A DNA stretch of 64,000 nucleotides from Bacteroidales bacterium (GTDB lineage Bacteria > Bacteroidota > Bacteroidia > Bacteroidales > P3), in assembly GCA_017480785.1 (NCBI GenBank), contig JAFURZ010000004.1, positions 25,171 through 89,170 on the forward strand, written 5' to 3'. The notes below the pieces were generated by a model, which had not been told where the DNA came from, did no database searches, and saw only the letters and a program-made list of their open reading frames with translations. How positions within the stretch are numbered: the stretch's first letter is position 1; each line of letters begins with the position of its first letter. The position numbers were made by a program, and so were the translations under genes. Positions 54,547 to 64,000 of this stretch are shown one piece after another.

Positions 54547-57500
54547 ATGGAACGTCGCAACAGATTGGTAAGAATTTTTGTCAGTTCCACATTTCAAGAC
54601 ATGGAACTGGAGCGGAATGCGTTGCAGATGCATGTGGTTCCACAGATGCAGCAATGGTGTCAAGAACGGGGATGGCAATTCGAGATAGTGGATTTGCGGT
54701 GGGGCATTAACGAAGAGGCCTCACAAGCCCATCGTACAATGAACATCTGCCTCGAAGAACTAGACAACTGTCGTCGCCTCTCTCCAAAGCCTCACCTACT
54801 TCTGCTCTTGGGCGAACGTTATGGGTGGCTTCCACTGCCCGAGCAAATTACGCAGGAAGAGATGCAACGACTTTGGGCAACAGCCACAGAAGAGGAACAA
54901 ATGCTAACAAAACAGGCATACCGCCTGGAAGGCAATCTCTATCCGGCTTCGTATGAACTAGTGGAAAATGTGGATGGGGAAGAAAAACTGCGAGACATGA
55001 TGATGCGCTACTGCCAAGAGTCTGGAGACAAGGACTTCTACACCCGACATCTTGTATCAGCCACCGAGCAGGAGATACAACAAGGTCTGTTGTCGCATAC
55101 AGAAGCTTTTGATCAAGTAGTTACATATGAGCGTACTCTGAAGGGACTACCTCAGCATTTGATTGGACAATATAAAGATTCCGAGCACAACAACGAGTTG
55201 CAGATACTTCACCAAAAGGTGAATGAGGTAGTGCCCAAGAACAACATCATTGAACGGGTAGTAGATTATACTGACTATAACAGCGACGAGTACGTCCATT
55301 GGTTCGCAGGCGAGATAAAAACACGACTACAGGCATTGGTAGAGGAAGAGATGTCGGCTCACAATATTGGCGCTTACGAAGAAGAGCAGCTGAATCAGGA
55401 AGATGTGGTAGAAATGGCGGCCGACAATTATCAGCCTAGAGCAGACGAAGTGGAGCGTATCCTACACACCCTGAAGAAAAGCGAAGTTGGTGGAATATGT
55501 GTGGTGCGCGGCATTTCTGGTGCAGGGCTCACTACCCTGGCAGCACACATCTGCCACCAACTGATGGCATCAGGAGAAAGACTTATTTATCGGTTCGTAG
55601 GCGTCGGGCAGATGTCCTCGTCAGGATTGTTGTTACTACGCACTCTGCTACGTGAAGTCGGGGAAACGTTCAATGACAACGACTCAGTGTTTGACCTGAT
55701 GGCTAAATGGCGCATCTTCCTGGAGGATTGCACACAACGTACTTTTTTCGTTATTGACGGACTTGACAGACTGGAGGACGACGATTGGGTTAAGGGCCTG
55801 CAATGGCTACCTTCTACCCTCTCTAACAACCTGCATTTCCTACTCACGGTGAACGACAACAACCTGAGCACGGAATTACAACGCTACAACGTCGTAGACA
55901 TATCATTACCACAACTGGAAGATTACCAGTTTATCGATGCCCTCATCGGGGATTTGCACTTGCGTAACCGTCAATTGACTTCGGAACAGACCGAAGTGAT
56001 TCGGAAAGTTTACAATAATGTGAAAAGCCCAATTGTACGTCGGCCATTAGCCGCGTTAGCAGCACGATGGAGTGACAAAGACAGTCCGAGCATGGATATT
56101 CCAGGCTTACAAGAGTTGATGGACACTTACTTGGAGGGGCTTATCGTATCCAATTACCATGATCGGCTCTTTCTAGGCATGGCACTAGGCTTGCTGTGCT
56201 TCTGCCGTCACGGCGTCAGCGAACAGGAGTTATTGGAAATTATCGCCACCGATGAGCAATTTTTCTCACACCTACACGAGCATTCGCACCATCGCATTAT
56301 CACGAGCGGGCGGCCCAAAGTGCCATTCATCTACTGGTCACGTCTATTCCACGACATCGGGGTATTTCTCGCTTTGCGACGCAACAAGAGTAGCATAACC
56401 TATGTCTTTGCCAATAAGACAATAAAGCAGTGCGTAGAGCAGTGGATTGACCAACAATTCCCCACCATGCGCCATACTATGGTCGAGTTGGCGAGCAATT
56501 ACTTTGAACAAGTCGGTGGTTGTCATTCATACGAGGAGTTACCATATCTTCTGGAGAACCTCGGCGACGAGGCTCGACAGACTAAATTGATCGCCAGTAA
56601 CGAGTTTATGCTTGATAAATGCAGCGCTGACATGGTTGATGATTTGATTGCCGACTACAACCATTATTTGAAAAAGCATGTAAAAAGTAGCGCCAGGGAA
56701 GAGGTTGTTCGGAAACGATTGTTCTTACAAAAGAACCATCAAATGATTACCACCTATGCAAAATATGGCACCGACGTAGTTTTATCGCTGTGGGAGCAGA
56801 CTATGCCCGATACTCCACAAGGGCATCTTTCTCGCCATCCTTCAGGCATGGCATACACAACCATTCATATCCCAGGCAGCATTATTACTGCTGCAGCCAA
56901 TGACGATAACATGCTTGTGTGCCATACGCCTCCATCAGGAATCTCAAACAGATATATGGAATGCTTTTTAATCGATCGTCACACAAGAGAGAACAAAGCA
57001 TTTGCCCTTCTGCCGTTAGGATGGAACTGTAGGCCACCTTCGAATGCATTTCTGTCTGGTAACAGTAAGCTGGCTATGTTGTTTTCCTTCGGTGAGGAGT
57101 CTTATGTGCTTTGGCACACAGATACCGGCGTAGTGAAATACCAGAAGAAAGATGAACTTTGGGATATGATAATTCTACCCGACAACAGCATTTACTATTT
57201 GACAAGAACGGAGTTGCGCACCATCGACGATAATGTGCTGTGTTCATTTGACACCGCCTTGGGAATAGATTGCAACCAAGAAAGAAAGATATGCTTGGAT
57301 TCTTTTCTAAATACCCTCCACATCATTGTGAACGGCGAAAATAAACACCTCACATATAATTTTGACACACATGAGTCTGAGACTATCGACAATGGCGATG
57401 CAAATATTGATTACATCATCGGCTATGACATAGACTCGGCATCCCTGTTCTACCGTGAAGACGACGACAAAAGCCTCTACCGCTACTTCCTGAGGGAAAA

Positions 57501-57738
57501 CAAAACTGTCAGGTTGGCCCTTCAACCTAAAGACTACATCCATGCAGTCACGGTAGTGGGTGGACGATGGCTAGCTTTTATTGACACATCTCGGATTGCT
57601 TGCCTTGATTTCGACACTAACCAAACAACACTATCGGACGAAGTGTGTGACGCAAATAAAATACAAGCATTCGGATTGAACAATAACTTTATCACATTTG
57701 GTTGCTACGAACTGAAAGAGTGGGAAATAGCAGAGTAG
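54547..57738 (+). CDS. DUF4062-STAND (NACHT-like) protein with a degenerate P-loop
   Basis: 1063 residues. Residues about 5-130 are a DUF4062 domain (VRIFVSSTFQDMELERNALQ, VDLRWGINEEA, LLLLGERYGWLP), related in fold to TIR. A nucleotide-binding region begins near 316 with the P-loop-like GISGAGLTT, in which leucine (L328) stands where lysine is expected, and the Walker B-like FFVIDGLDRLEDDD (about D404). A winged-helix/superstructure region follows and the last 300 residues are propeller-like strands (WD40-like repeats). This layout (DUF4062-NACHT-propeller) is like eukaryotic NWD1/NPHP3-type proteins and prokaryotic STAND sensors such as Avs. AT-rich codon use suggests transfer. Confidence 0.85.
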   Translation: MERRNRLVRIFVSSTFQDMELERNALQMHVVPQMQQWCQERGWQFEIVDLRWGINEEASQAHRTMNICLEELDNCRRLSPKPHLLLLLGERYGWLPLPEQITQEEMQRLWATATEEEQMLTKQAYRLEGNLYPASYELVENVDGEEKLRDMMMRYCQESGDKDFYTRHLVSATEQEIQQGLLSHTEAFDQVVTYERTLKGLPQHLIGQYKDSEHNNELQILHQKVNEVVPKNNIIERVVDYTDYNSDEYVHWFAGEIKTRLQALVEEEMSAHNIGAYEEEQLNQEDVVEMAADNYQPRADEVERILHTLKKSEVGGICVVRGISGAGLTTLAAHICHQLMASGERLIYRFVGVGQMSSSGLLLLRTLLREVGETFNDNDSVFDLMAKWRIFLEDCTQRTFFVIDGLDRLEDDDWVKGLQWLPSTLSNNLHFLLTVNDNNLSTELQRYNVVDISLPQLEDYQFIDALIGDLHLRNRQLTSEQTEVIRKVYNNVKSPIVRRPLAALAARWSDKDSPSMDIPGLQELMDTYLEGLIVSNYHDRLFLGMALGLLCFCRHGVSEQELLEIIATDEQFFSHLHEHSHHRIITSGRPKVPFIYWSRLFHDIGVFLALRRNKSSITYVFANKTIKQCVEQWIDQQFPTMRHTMVELASNYFEQVGGCHSYEELPYLLENLGDEARQTKLIASNEFMLDKCSADMVDDLIADYNHYLKKHVKSSAREEVVRKRLFLQKNHQMITTYAKYGTDVVLSLWEQTMPDTPQGHLSRHPSGMAYTTIHIPGSIITAAANDDNMLVCHTPPSGISNRYMECFLIDRHTRENKAFALLPLGWNCRPPSNAFLSGNSKLAMLFSFGEESYVLWHTDTGVVKYQKKDELWDMIILPDNSIYYLTRTELRTIDDNVLCSFDTALGIDCNQERKICLDSFLNTLHIIVNGENKHLTYNFDTHESETIDNGDANIDYIIGYDIDSASLFYREDDDKSLYRYFLRENKTVRLALQPKDYIHAVTVVGGRWLAFIDTSRIACLDFDTNQTTLSDEVCDANKIQAFGLNNNFITFGCYELKEWEIAE

Positions 57739-59862
<2,124 letters not shown>

Positions 59863-60027
59863 TCCTCCTGCTCGCTGCGCTCGCGAAATCTATAAATCCT
59901 GTAGATTGTTGCTGACGCAAGCCCCGTAGGGGCGACAGAACTTAGCCGGGGGGGAGCGAAGCGGAATCCCCGGGAACGGAAACAAGAACAATTTAAGCCC
60001 CGGAGGGGCGACACAAAAACAACGACA
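59863..60027 (+). repeat. REP-like repeat cluster between gyrB and pepE
   Basis: Two hairpins GCCCC-GTA-GGGGC-GACA (59921-59937) and GCCCC-GGA-GGGGC-GACA (59997-60013) flank a third inverted repeat CCGGGG/CCCCGG (59946-59973). An AATCTA/TAGATT pair lies upstream. A mosaic of this kind is a standard Bacteroidota intergenic repeat and is the likely substrate of REP-associated transposases such as the next-but-one gene. Confidence 0.85.
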
Positions 60028-60777
60028 ATGGACAAACGTAATCTTTTGCTGATAAGCAACAGCACCATGCGCGGCGATGCCTACCTCGGCTGGTGCAAGG
60101 ATATGATCGCCGACTTCTGCCGTCGGCACAACGTCAAGCGCGTGCTCTTCGTGCCCTACGCCGGCGTCTCGCTGGCCGAAGGGGGCCTCACCAAGAGCTA
60201 CGACGCCTACGAGGCCAAGGTGGCCGCCGTGTACAAGGAGTTCGGCGTGAAGCTGACCTCCGTGCACCACAAGGCGCTGCCCGTCAACGCCGTGTACGAC
60301 ACCGACTGCGTGGCCGTGGGCGGTGGCAACACCTTCCACCTGGTCCGCGAGCTTCAACGCACGGGCCTCATGCAGGCCATCCGCCAGCGCGCCTTCGACG
60401 GCATGCCCTACATGGGCTGGAGCGCCGGCAGCAACGTGGCAGGCCCCACCCTCTGCACGACCAACGACATGCCCATCGTCATGCCCGCCTCGTTCGACTG
60501 CATGGGCCTCGTGCCGTTCCAGATTAACCCGCACTACACCGACTTCTTCGACCCGAAGCACGGCGGCGAGACCCGCGACGACCGCCTGAAGGAGTACATC
60601 ATGGTCAACCCCAAGGCCACCGTCGCCGCCATCCGCGAAGCCACGGCCCTCCTGCTCGAGGACGGCAAACTCAGCCTCATCGGCAAGCCCAACAAGATGA
60701 AGGTCTTCAAGACCAAGCTGGAGAACACCAAAGAGTACGGCCTCAAAGACGACCTCGGCTTCCTGCTGAAGGCGTAA
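60028..60777 (+). CDS. pepE: Peptidase E (alpha-aspartyl dipeptidase)
   Basis: 249 residues, an S51 dipeptidase that cleaves N-terminal Asp-X dipeptides. It has NLLLISNSTMRGDAYL, VAVGGGNTFHLVRELQ and the nucleophile in YMGWSAGSNVAGP. The histidine in FQINPHYTDFF and the following GGETRDDR fit the catalytic neighbourhood. Soluble and cytosolic. It starts 14 bases after the second REP hairpin and ends 3 bases before the transposase-like gene. Confidence 0.94.
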   Translation: MDKRNLLLISNSTMRGDAYLGWCKDMIADFCRRHNVKRVLFVPYAGVSLAEGGLTKSYDAYEAKVAAVYKEFGVKLTSVHHKALPVNAVYDTDCVAVGGGNTFHLVRELQRTGLMQAIRQRAFDGMPYMGWSAGSNVAGPTLCTTNDMPIVMPASFDCMGLVPFQINPHYTDFFDPKHGGETRDDRLKEYIMVNPKATVAAIREATALLLEDGKLSLIGKPNKMKVFKTKLENTKEYGLKDDLGFLLKA

Positions 60778-60780
60778 GGC

Positions 60781-61818
60781 ATGGACCGCAAGACCTTTGA
60801 GCGGCAGAAGGCCTTCGCTGGGGAGCGCGTCCCCTCGATGAAGCGCCGCTGTGTTGACCATGACTATACCGAAAGGCGTATGTACATGGTCACGCTCGTA
60901 GTGGAAGGTCGCAGGAAACTCTTTGGCGAGGTGTGCGGCCGCAGCGACGCCCCTACAGGCAGCGCAGAGGCGCCCCGAATGGTGCTTTCGCCGCTGGGGG
61001 AAGCCGTGCAGCGCTGCTGGCAAGAGATACCGCAACACTATCCTGAAATCAGCCTGCTGGCATTGCAGCTGATGCCCGACCATCTGCATGGTATCCTCTT
61101 CGTGAGGGATAAGATGGACGACCACCTCGGCACCGTGATAAAAGGCTTCAAGACGGGCTGCAACAAGGAGTACCGGCAGCAGGTGGGGTATGTTGCGACA
61201 ATGTCGCAACACACACAACAGCAACACACACAACAAGACGCCAAAAAAGAAGACCGCAAGCATGGCTTCCTTTTTGAAAAGGGCTACAACGACCGCATCC
61301 TCCTGCAGGACGGCCAGCTGCAACGCTGGATAGACTACCTGGCCGACAACCCACGCCGCCTCCTAGCCAAGCGCGAGCACCCCGACCTCTTCCGTGTGCA
61401 GTTCGGTCTGGAGTATGCCGGCCAGACCTACGCCGCCATCGGCAACCGCTTCCTGCTGCAACGGCCATGCAAACTACAGGTGCAATGCTCCCGTAGCCTC
61501 ACCCCGGAGCAGATACAAGCCGCCGTGGAGCGTTACCTCGCTGCGGCGCGACAAGGAGCCGTCCTGGTGTCGCCAGCCATCAGCGAGGGCGAGAAGGCCG
61601 TCATGCATGCCGCCATGGAGGCGCACCTGCCGCTCATCTTCCTCTCGGCCAACAGTTTTACACCCTTCACCACGCCCGGCGGCACCTTCACCGAAGCCTG
61701 CTCCCGTGGCGACCTCCTCATCCTCGCCCCCTGGAGCCACCGCACCACCACCCAACCCCTCACCCGCGCCGAATGCCTCGCACTCAACGCGATGACCGAG
61801 AAGATAGTCAACGAATAA
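60781..61818 (+). CDS. REP-associated tyrosine transposase-like (RAYT) protein with a SLOG/DprA-like C-terminus
   Basis: 345 residues. N-terminal Y1_Tnp-type domain: the HUH motif is MPDHLHGILF (H101, H103), and the catalytic tyrosine candidate is Y186 in QRWIDYLADNPRR. The C-terminal third (about 225-345) contains VLVSPAISEGEKAVMHAAMEAHLPLIFL and SRGDLLILAPW, which resemble a Rossmann fold of the SLOG/DprA kind; this part is inferred. There are no flanking transposon ends, so it is probably a domesticated RAYT acting on the hairpins next to it. The gene carries a REP fragment of its own (60944-60959) and a 21-base palindrome at about 61187-61207. Confidence 0.8.
   Translation: MDRKTFERQKAFAGERVPSMKRRCVDHDYTERRMYMVTLVVEGRRKLFGEVCGRSDAPTGSAEAPRMVLSPLGEAVQRCWQEIPQHYPEISLLALQLMPDHLHGILFVRDKMDDHLGTVIKGFKTGCNKEYRQQVGYVATMSQHTQQQHTQQDAKKEDRKHGFLFEKGYNDRILLQDGQLQRWIDYLADNPRRLLAKREHPDLFRVQFGLEYAGQTYAAIGNRFLLQRPCKLQVQCSRSLTPEQIQAAVERYLAAARQGAVLVSPAISEGEKAVMHAAMEAHLPLIFLSANSFTPFTTPGGTFTEACSRGDLLILAPWSHRTTTQPLTRAECLALNAMTEKIVNE
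61186..61212 (+). repeat. Palindrome inside the RAYT gene
   Basis: TGTTGCGACA-A-TGTCGCAACA, 10-base arms around one base, followed by a CA-rich QHTQQQHTQQ stretch. It lies between the HUH and tyrosine motifs in a loop and keeps the frame. Confidence 0.7.
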
Positions 61819-61859
61819 ATGCTGTTTATTATCTATTTATTTATTTGCCATAACAGGAT

Positions 61860-62222
61860 TTAATTATATCCTTTTCCATAACAACAATCACAACTTGTAT
61901 GATAATGGCGCATTGAAACTGTTTGGCCACATTCACTGCAATACTTTTTATTTCCACCGTCACTTCCTGCCAATAACCTTTCCACTCGACCTGTTCCCTT
62001 GCAGCAGTAGCATTGTCTTTTCGTCGATGATGACGACGATGACGATGAAGATGAAGGTGCTGTTACTGGTGTTGAATATGTTGGTGTATACGTTGGAGTG
62101 TAAGTAGGAGTAGGTGTCGAAGCCATAGTCGCTCCTAATAATAACCCATACAACAAAGCTTCACACGATGTGAATAACAAACTCAACACTCCTACACCTA
62201 AAATAATTATTATCTTTTTCAC
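61860..62222 (-). CDS. Small lipoprotein with CxxCxGxG zinc-ribbon-like motif
   Basis: 120 residues with GTG as start codon. Lipobox LLFTSC (cysteine near 20). A threonine-proline repeat (TPTYTPTYTPTYS) and a run of ten serines form a spacer. The C-terminus has CYCCKGTGR and CSECGQT, and CDCCYGKGY, like the zinc-binding ribs of DnaJ-type zinc fingers, though on the cell surface or periplasmic side. Unknown role. AT-rich and with codons unlike the neighbours. It begins about 40 bases downstream of the RNA candidate. Confidence 0.7.
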   Translation of the reverse strand: MKKIIIILGVGVLSLLFTSCEALLYGLLLGATMASTPTPTYTPTYTPTYSTPVTAPSSSSSSSSSSTKRQCYCCKGTGRVERLLAGSDGGNKKYCSECGQTVSMRHYHTSCDCCYGKGYN

Positions 62223-62264
62223 CTGTTTTCTGGCGTTTTATACTGTTGCCTCTCAGTTCAAACA

Positions 62265-62484
62265 CTCTTCCGCACCTCGTTGAGCAATAACCAATAACAA
62301 AGCGTGGTGCTGGTACACCATTCTTTGGATAGAGGTCCTAGGAATAACCTTGCACATAAGAGGATGTAAACAGTCCACGCTGAAACGCATGAACCGTCAC
62401 ACTACTCCTGCTGTGCTGTTGGAATTTCCTAGGTTCCTATCCGCAGAACGAGCGTAACGCTTCGTCGATTTCCTTCTGAAATCA
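62265..62484 (-). ncRNA. Candidate structured small RNA (6S-like?)
   Basis: No ORF, but strong long-range pairing on the minus strand. GGATAG (62437-62442) pairs with CTATCC (62327-62332). CCTAGGAA (62426-62433) pairs with TTCCTAGG (62337-62344). An outer CGAAGCGT (62457-62464) pairs with ACGCTTTG (62298-62305). Inner GCACA/TGTGC and AGGA/TCCT pairs and a CATGC hairpin are also possible. Together these form a long, mostly double-stranded arm about 165 bases long, the gross shape of 6S RNA. A perfect promoter (62489-62520) points into it, so a stable RNA of about 200 bases is likely; the ends are approximate. It could instead be a leader of the lipoprotein gene. Confidence 0.6.
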
Positions 62485-62488
62485 GGTG

Positions 62489-62520
62489 CAAAAGTACACA
62501 CTTTTTGCGACGTGGCCAAA
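62489..62520 (-). promoter_or_regulatory. Promoter of the RNA candidate
   Basis: On the minus strand TTTGG (62516-62520), 19-base spacer, TACTTTTG (62489-62496). About 30 of 38 bases agree with the tRNA-Met promoter region, including the spacer core TGGCCAYGTCG and AAAAAGT. Confidence 0.8.
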
Positions 62521-62525
62521 TTTAT

Positions 62526-62556
62526 TTTGCCGGGTCGGTGAAAATGTGTACTTTTG
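62526..62556 (+). promoter_or_regulatory. Promoter of the nitroreductase gene
   Basis: TTTG (62526-62529), 19-base spacer, TACTTTTG (62549-62556), 33 bases before the ATG. It is divergent to the RNA promoter, with the two -33 boxes only 5 bases apart. Confidence 0.85.
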
Positions 62557-62589
62557 CAGCCGGAAAGAACAAGAAAAACAGTACAGACT

Positions 62590-63261
62590 ATGACATTACA
62601 GGAAGCTATCGTCGCACGGCACAGCGTGCGACAGTATCAGGAGAAGGCCATCGAGGCCGGGAAGATTGAGCAGTTGAAAGCCGCCATCGAGGAGGCCAAC
62701 CGCGAGGCGGGACTGCACCTGCAACTGGTGACCGACGAGCCGGAGGCCTTCGCCCAAGGGATGGCCAAGTATGGCAAATTCAGCGACGTGAGCAACTACA
62801 TCGCCCTCGTGTGCCGCAAGGGCAAGGACGAGCTGCTGGGCTACCACGGCGAACGTATCGTGCTTCTGGCCCAGACGTTGGGCCTCAACAGCTGTTGGGT
62901 AGGTCTGACCTTCAGCCGTCAGCCCGACCGCTACACCGTCGGCAGCGGCGAGACGTTGCACGGCGTCATCGCCCTCGGCTACGGCGCCACCCCAGGCGTG
63001 CAACACCCCATGAAACCCGTCGAGAAGTACTACAAGGCTCAGGGCGCCGTCCCCGACTGGTTCAGACGGGGCATGGAGGCAGCCCTGCTGGCCCCGACGG
63101 CCATGAACATGCAGAAGTTTGAGTTCGAGCTCCTGCCCGACGGCACGGTGGCCGCACGCACGCGCTTCTCACTCGTGGGCAGCTACCTGAAGATAGACCT
63201 CGGCATCGTGAAGTGCCACTTCGAGCTCGGCGCCGGCAAGGAGAACTTCCGCTGGGCTTGA
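62590..63261 (+). CDS. Nitroreductase family flavoprotein
   Basis: 223 residues. The family start VARHSVRQYQEKAIEAGKIEQLKAAIEEANREAGLHLQLV places the FMN-contacting arginines. The second half has ILLAQTLGLNSCWVGLTFS, IALGYGATPG and a C-terminal DLGIVKCHFELGAG. It is the Bacteroidota subgroup with the long C-terminal half (APTAMNMQKFEFELL). The natural substrate is not known. The first methionine that fits the promoter and the family is at 62590. Confidence 0.88.
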   Translation: MTLQEAIVARHSVRQYQEKAIEAGKIEQLKAAIEEANREAGLHLQLVTDEPEAFAQGMAKYGKFSDVSNYIALVCRKGKDELLGYHGERIVLLAQTLGLNSCWVGLTFSRQPDRYTVGSGETLHGVIALGYGATPGVQHPMKPVEKYYKAQGAVPDWFRRGMEAALLAPTAMNMQKFEFELLPDGTVAARTRFSLVGSYLKIDLGIVKCHFELGAGKENFRWA

Positions 63262-63316
63262 CGACCCCTACGTGAGCCAGGGATGTTGTTTTGCCATGTG
63301 GCAAATTATTCGTACT

Positions 63317-64000
63317 ATGGATACAAACCCTCAGATAGAACTAGCGCGACGCTATGTGGAGCAGACGGGCGTGTCGGTGTTCCTCACGGGCAAGGCGGGC
63401 ACCGGCAAGACCACCTTCCTGCACGAGCTGTCAGCCACCACCACCAAGCGCCACGCCATCGTGGCCCCCACGGGTGTTGCGGCCATCAACGCCGGCGGCG
63501 TCACCATCCACAGCTTCTTCCAGCTGCCCTTCGACCCCTACCTGCCAGACGTGAAGGAGCTCGTCACCGAATATCAGATGCCCGACCGCTACAAGTCGCT
63601 CAACAAGACCAAGCAGAACATCATCCGCACGCTGGAGCTGCTCATCATCGACGAGGTGTCGATGGTGCGGGCCGACCTGCTGGACGCCATCGACATGACC
63701 CTACGGCGCACCCGTCGCAGCAGCCGTCCCTTCGGCGGTGTGCAGCTGCTGATGATTGGCGACGTGCACCAGCTCGCCCCCGTGGTCACCGAGCAAGAGC
63801 GCCCCTACATGGAGCGCGTCTACCCCACCCCCTACTTCTTCGCCAGCAAGGCCCTGCAGCAGCTGCCCTACGTCACCATCGAGCTCACCACCGTCTATCG
63901 CCAGCAGGACGCCGCCTTCGTCGACCTACTGAACCACGTGCGCGACAACCGGCTGGATGCCGAGACGCTGGGCAAGCTCAACGCACGAGTAAGCCTCACC
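63317..64000 (+). CDS. PIF1-like / AAA ATPase helicase, N-terminal part
   Basis: 228 residues to the window edge, frame open. Walker A is GKAGTGKTTFL, followed by VAPTGVAAINAGGVTIHSFF (motif Ia of PIF1-like helicases), Walker B LLIIDEVSMVRADLLDAID, and GDVHQLAPV with VYRQQD. Bacteroidota relatives carry a C-terminal HRDC or WYL-like region, which is outside. The last residues VSLT could be the head of a palindromic element (GCCTCACC), as the same bases start the elements in the 3.7-kb gene. Confidence 0.88.
   Translation, partial: MDTNPQIELARRYVEQTGVSVFLTGKAGTGKTTFLHELSATTTKRHAIVAPTGVAAINAGGVTIHSFFQLPFDPYLPDVKELVTEYQMPDRYKSLNKTKQNIIRTLELLIIDEVSMVRADLLDAIDMTLRRTRRSSRPFGGVQLLMIGDVHQLAPVVTEQERPYMERVYPTPYFFASKALQQLPYVTIELTTVYRQQDAAFVDLLNHVRDNRLDAETLGKLNARVSLT

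Noticed and set aside
60781-61818. Complete IS200/IS605-type insertion sequence
   Set aside because: No tnpB or clear subterminal ends; the gene is closely packed with pepE, so a domesticated RAYT fits better.
61860-62222. DnaJ-like co-chaperone
   Set aside because: Only the zinc-rib motif is shared; there is no J domain and a lipoprotein signal is present.
62265-62484. tmRNA or RNase P RNA
   Set aside because: No proteolysis-tag ORF and no RNase P core signature; the pairing is one long arm.

Overview
The window comes from a GC-rich member of the Bacteroidota, most probably an uncultured anaerobic Bacteroidales. The evidence is promoters of the TTTG-N19-TAnnTTTG type, type IX secretion (T9SS) cargo with CHU_C-like and type A tails, PorT-like barrels, the families DUF4835 (PorD), DUF6029, DUF6427, DUF6913 and DUF6266, and a ferredoxin-linked 2-oxoacid oxidoreductase (KorAB). 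The genus cannot be named from sequence alone.

Layout. 1-5.2 kb: end of a glycosyltransferase, a barrel protein, coaD, recG, a repeat-riddled acetyltransferase and mltG. 5.5-14.3 kb: two paralogous T9SS cargo proteins, asd, a lipoprotein and uvrC. 14.4-21.1 kb (minus): one compact transcription unit (lipoprotein/barrel, esterase, U32 protein, membrane protein, ThrE exporter, HflX). 21.2-38.6 kb (plus): korAB, an S8 protease, rnhB, dapA, a short prenyl synthase, a TlpA/DUF6029/Omp28 group, a MATE pump, a patatin-barrel fusion and two glycosyltransferases. 38.6-40.2 kb: tRNA-Met and an AT-rich patch with an autoregulated HTH gene. 40.2-47.7 kb: DPP-IV, a barrel, gltX, a Skp-like lipoprotein, an aminotransferase and PorD. 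47.8-57.8 kb: a probable conflict/defence region. 57.9-64 kb: gyrB, pepE, a REP-associated transposase, a structured RNA candidate, a nitroreductase and the start of a PIF1-like helicase.

Three things stand out. (1) A tight minus-strand operon encodes a two-TM TrkA-N/RyR channel-like protein, a 100-residue RyR-domain protein and a TIR-Sel1 protein. It could be a TIR-signal to RyR-sensor to membrane-effector circuit. (2) An AT-rich two-gene insertion (an unknown protein plus a DUF4062-STAND protein with a broken P-loop) is bracketed by two near-identical copies of the gyrB promoter. (3) The genome is seeded with short repeats. Some are hairpin elements and some are tandem words of 7, 8, 9 or 11 bases, often followed by their own reverse complement. 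Several lie inside conserved genes (GNAT, mltG, asd, uvrC, thrE), and a RAYT-type transposase next to REP-like hairpins is present. A structured non-coding RNA candidate at 62.3-62.5 kb shares its promoter spacer with tRNA-Met.
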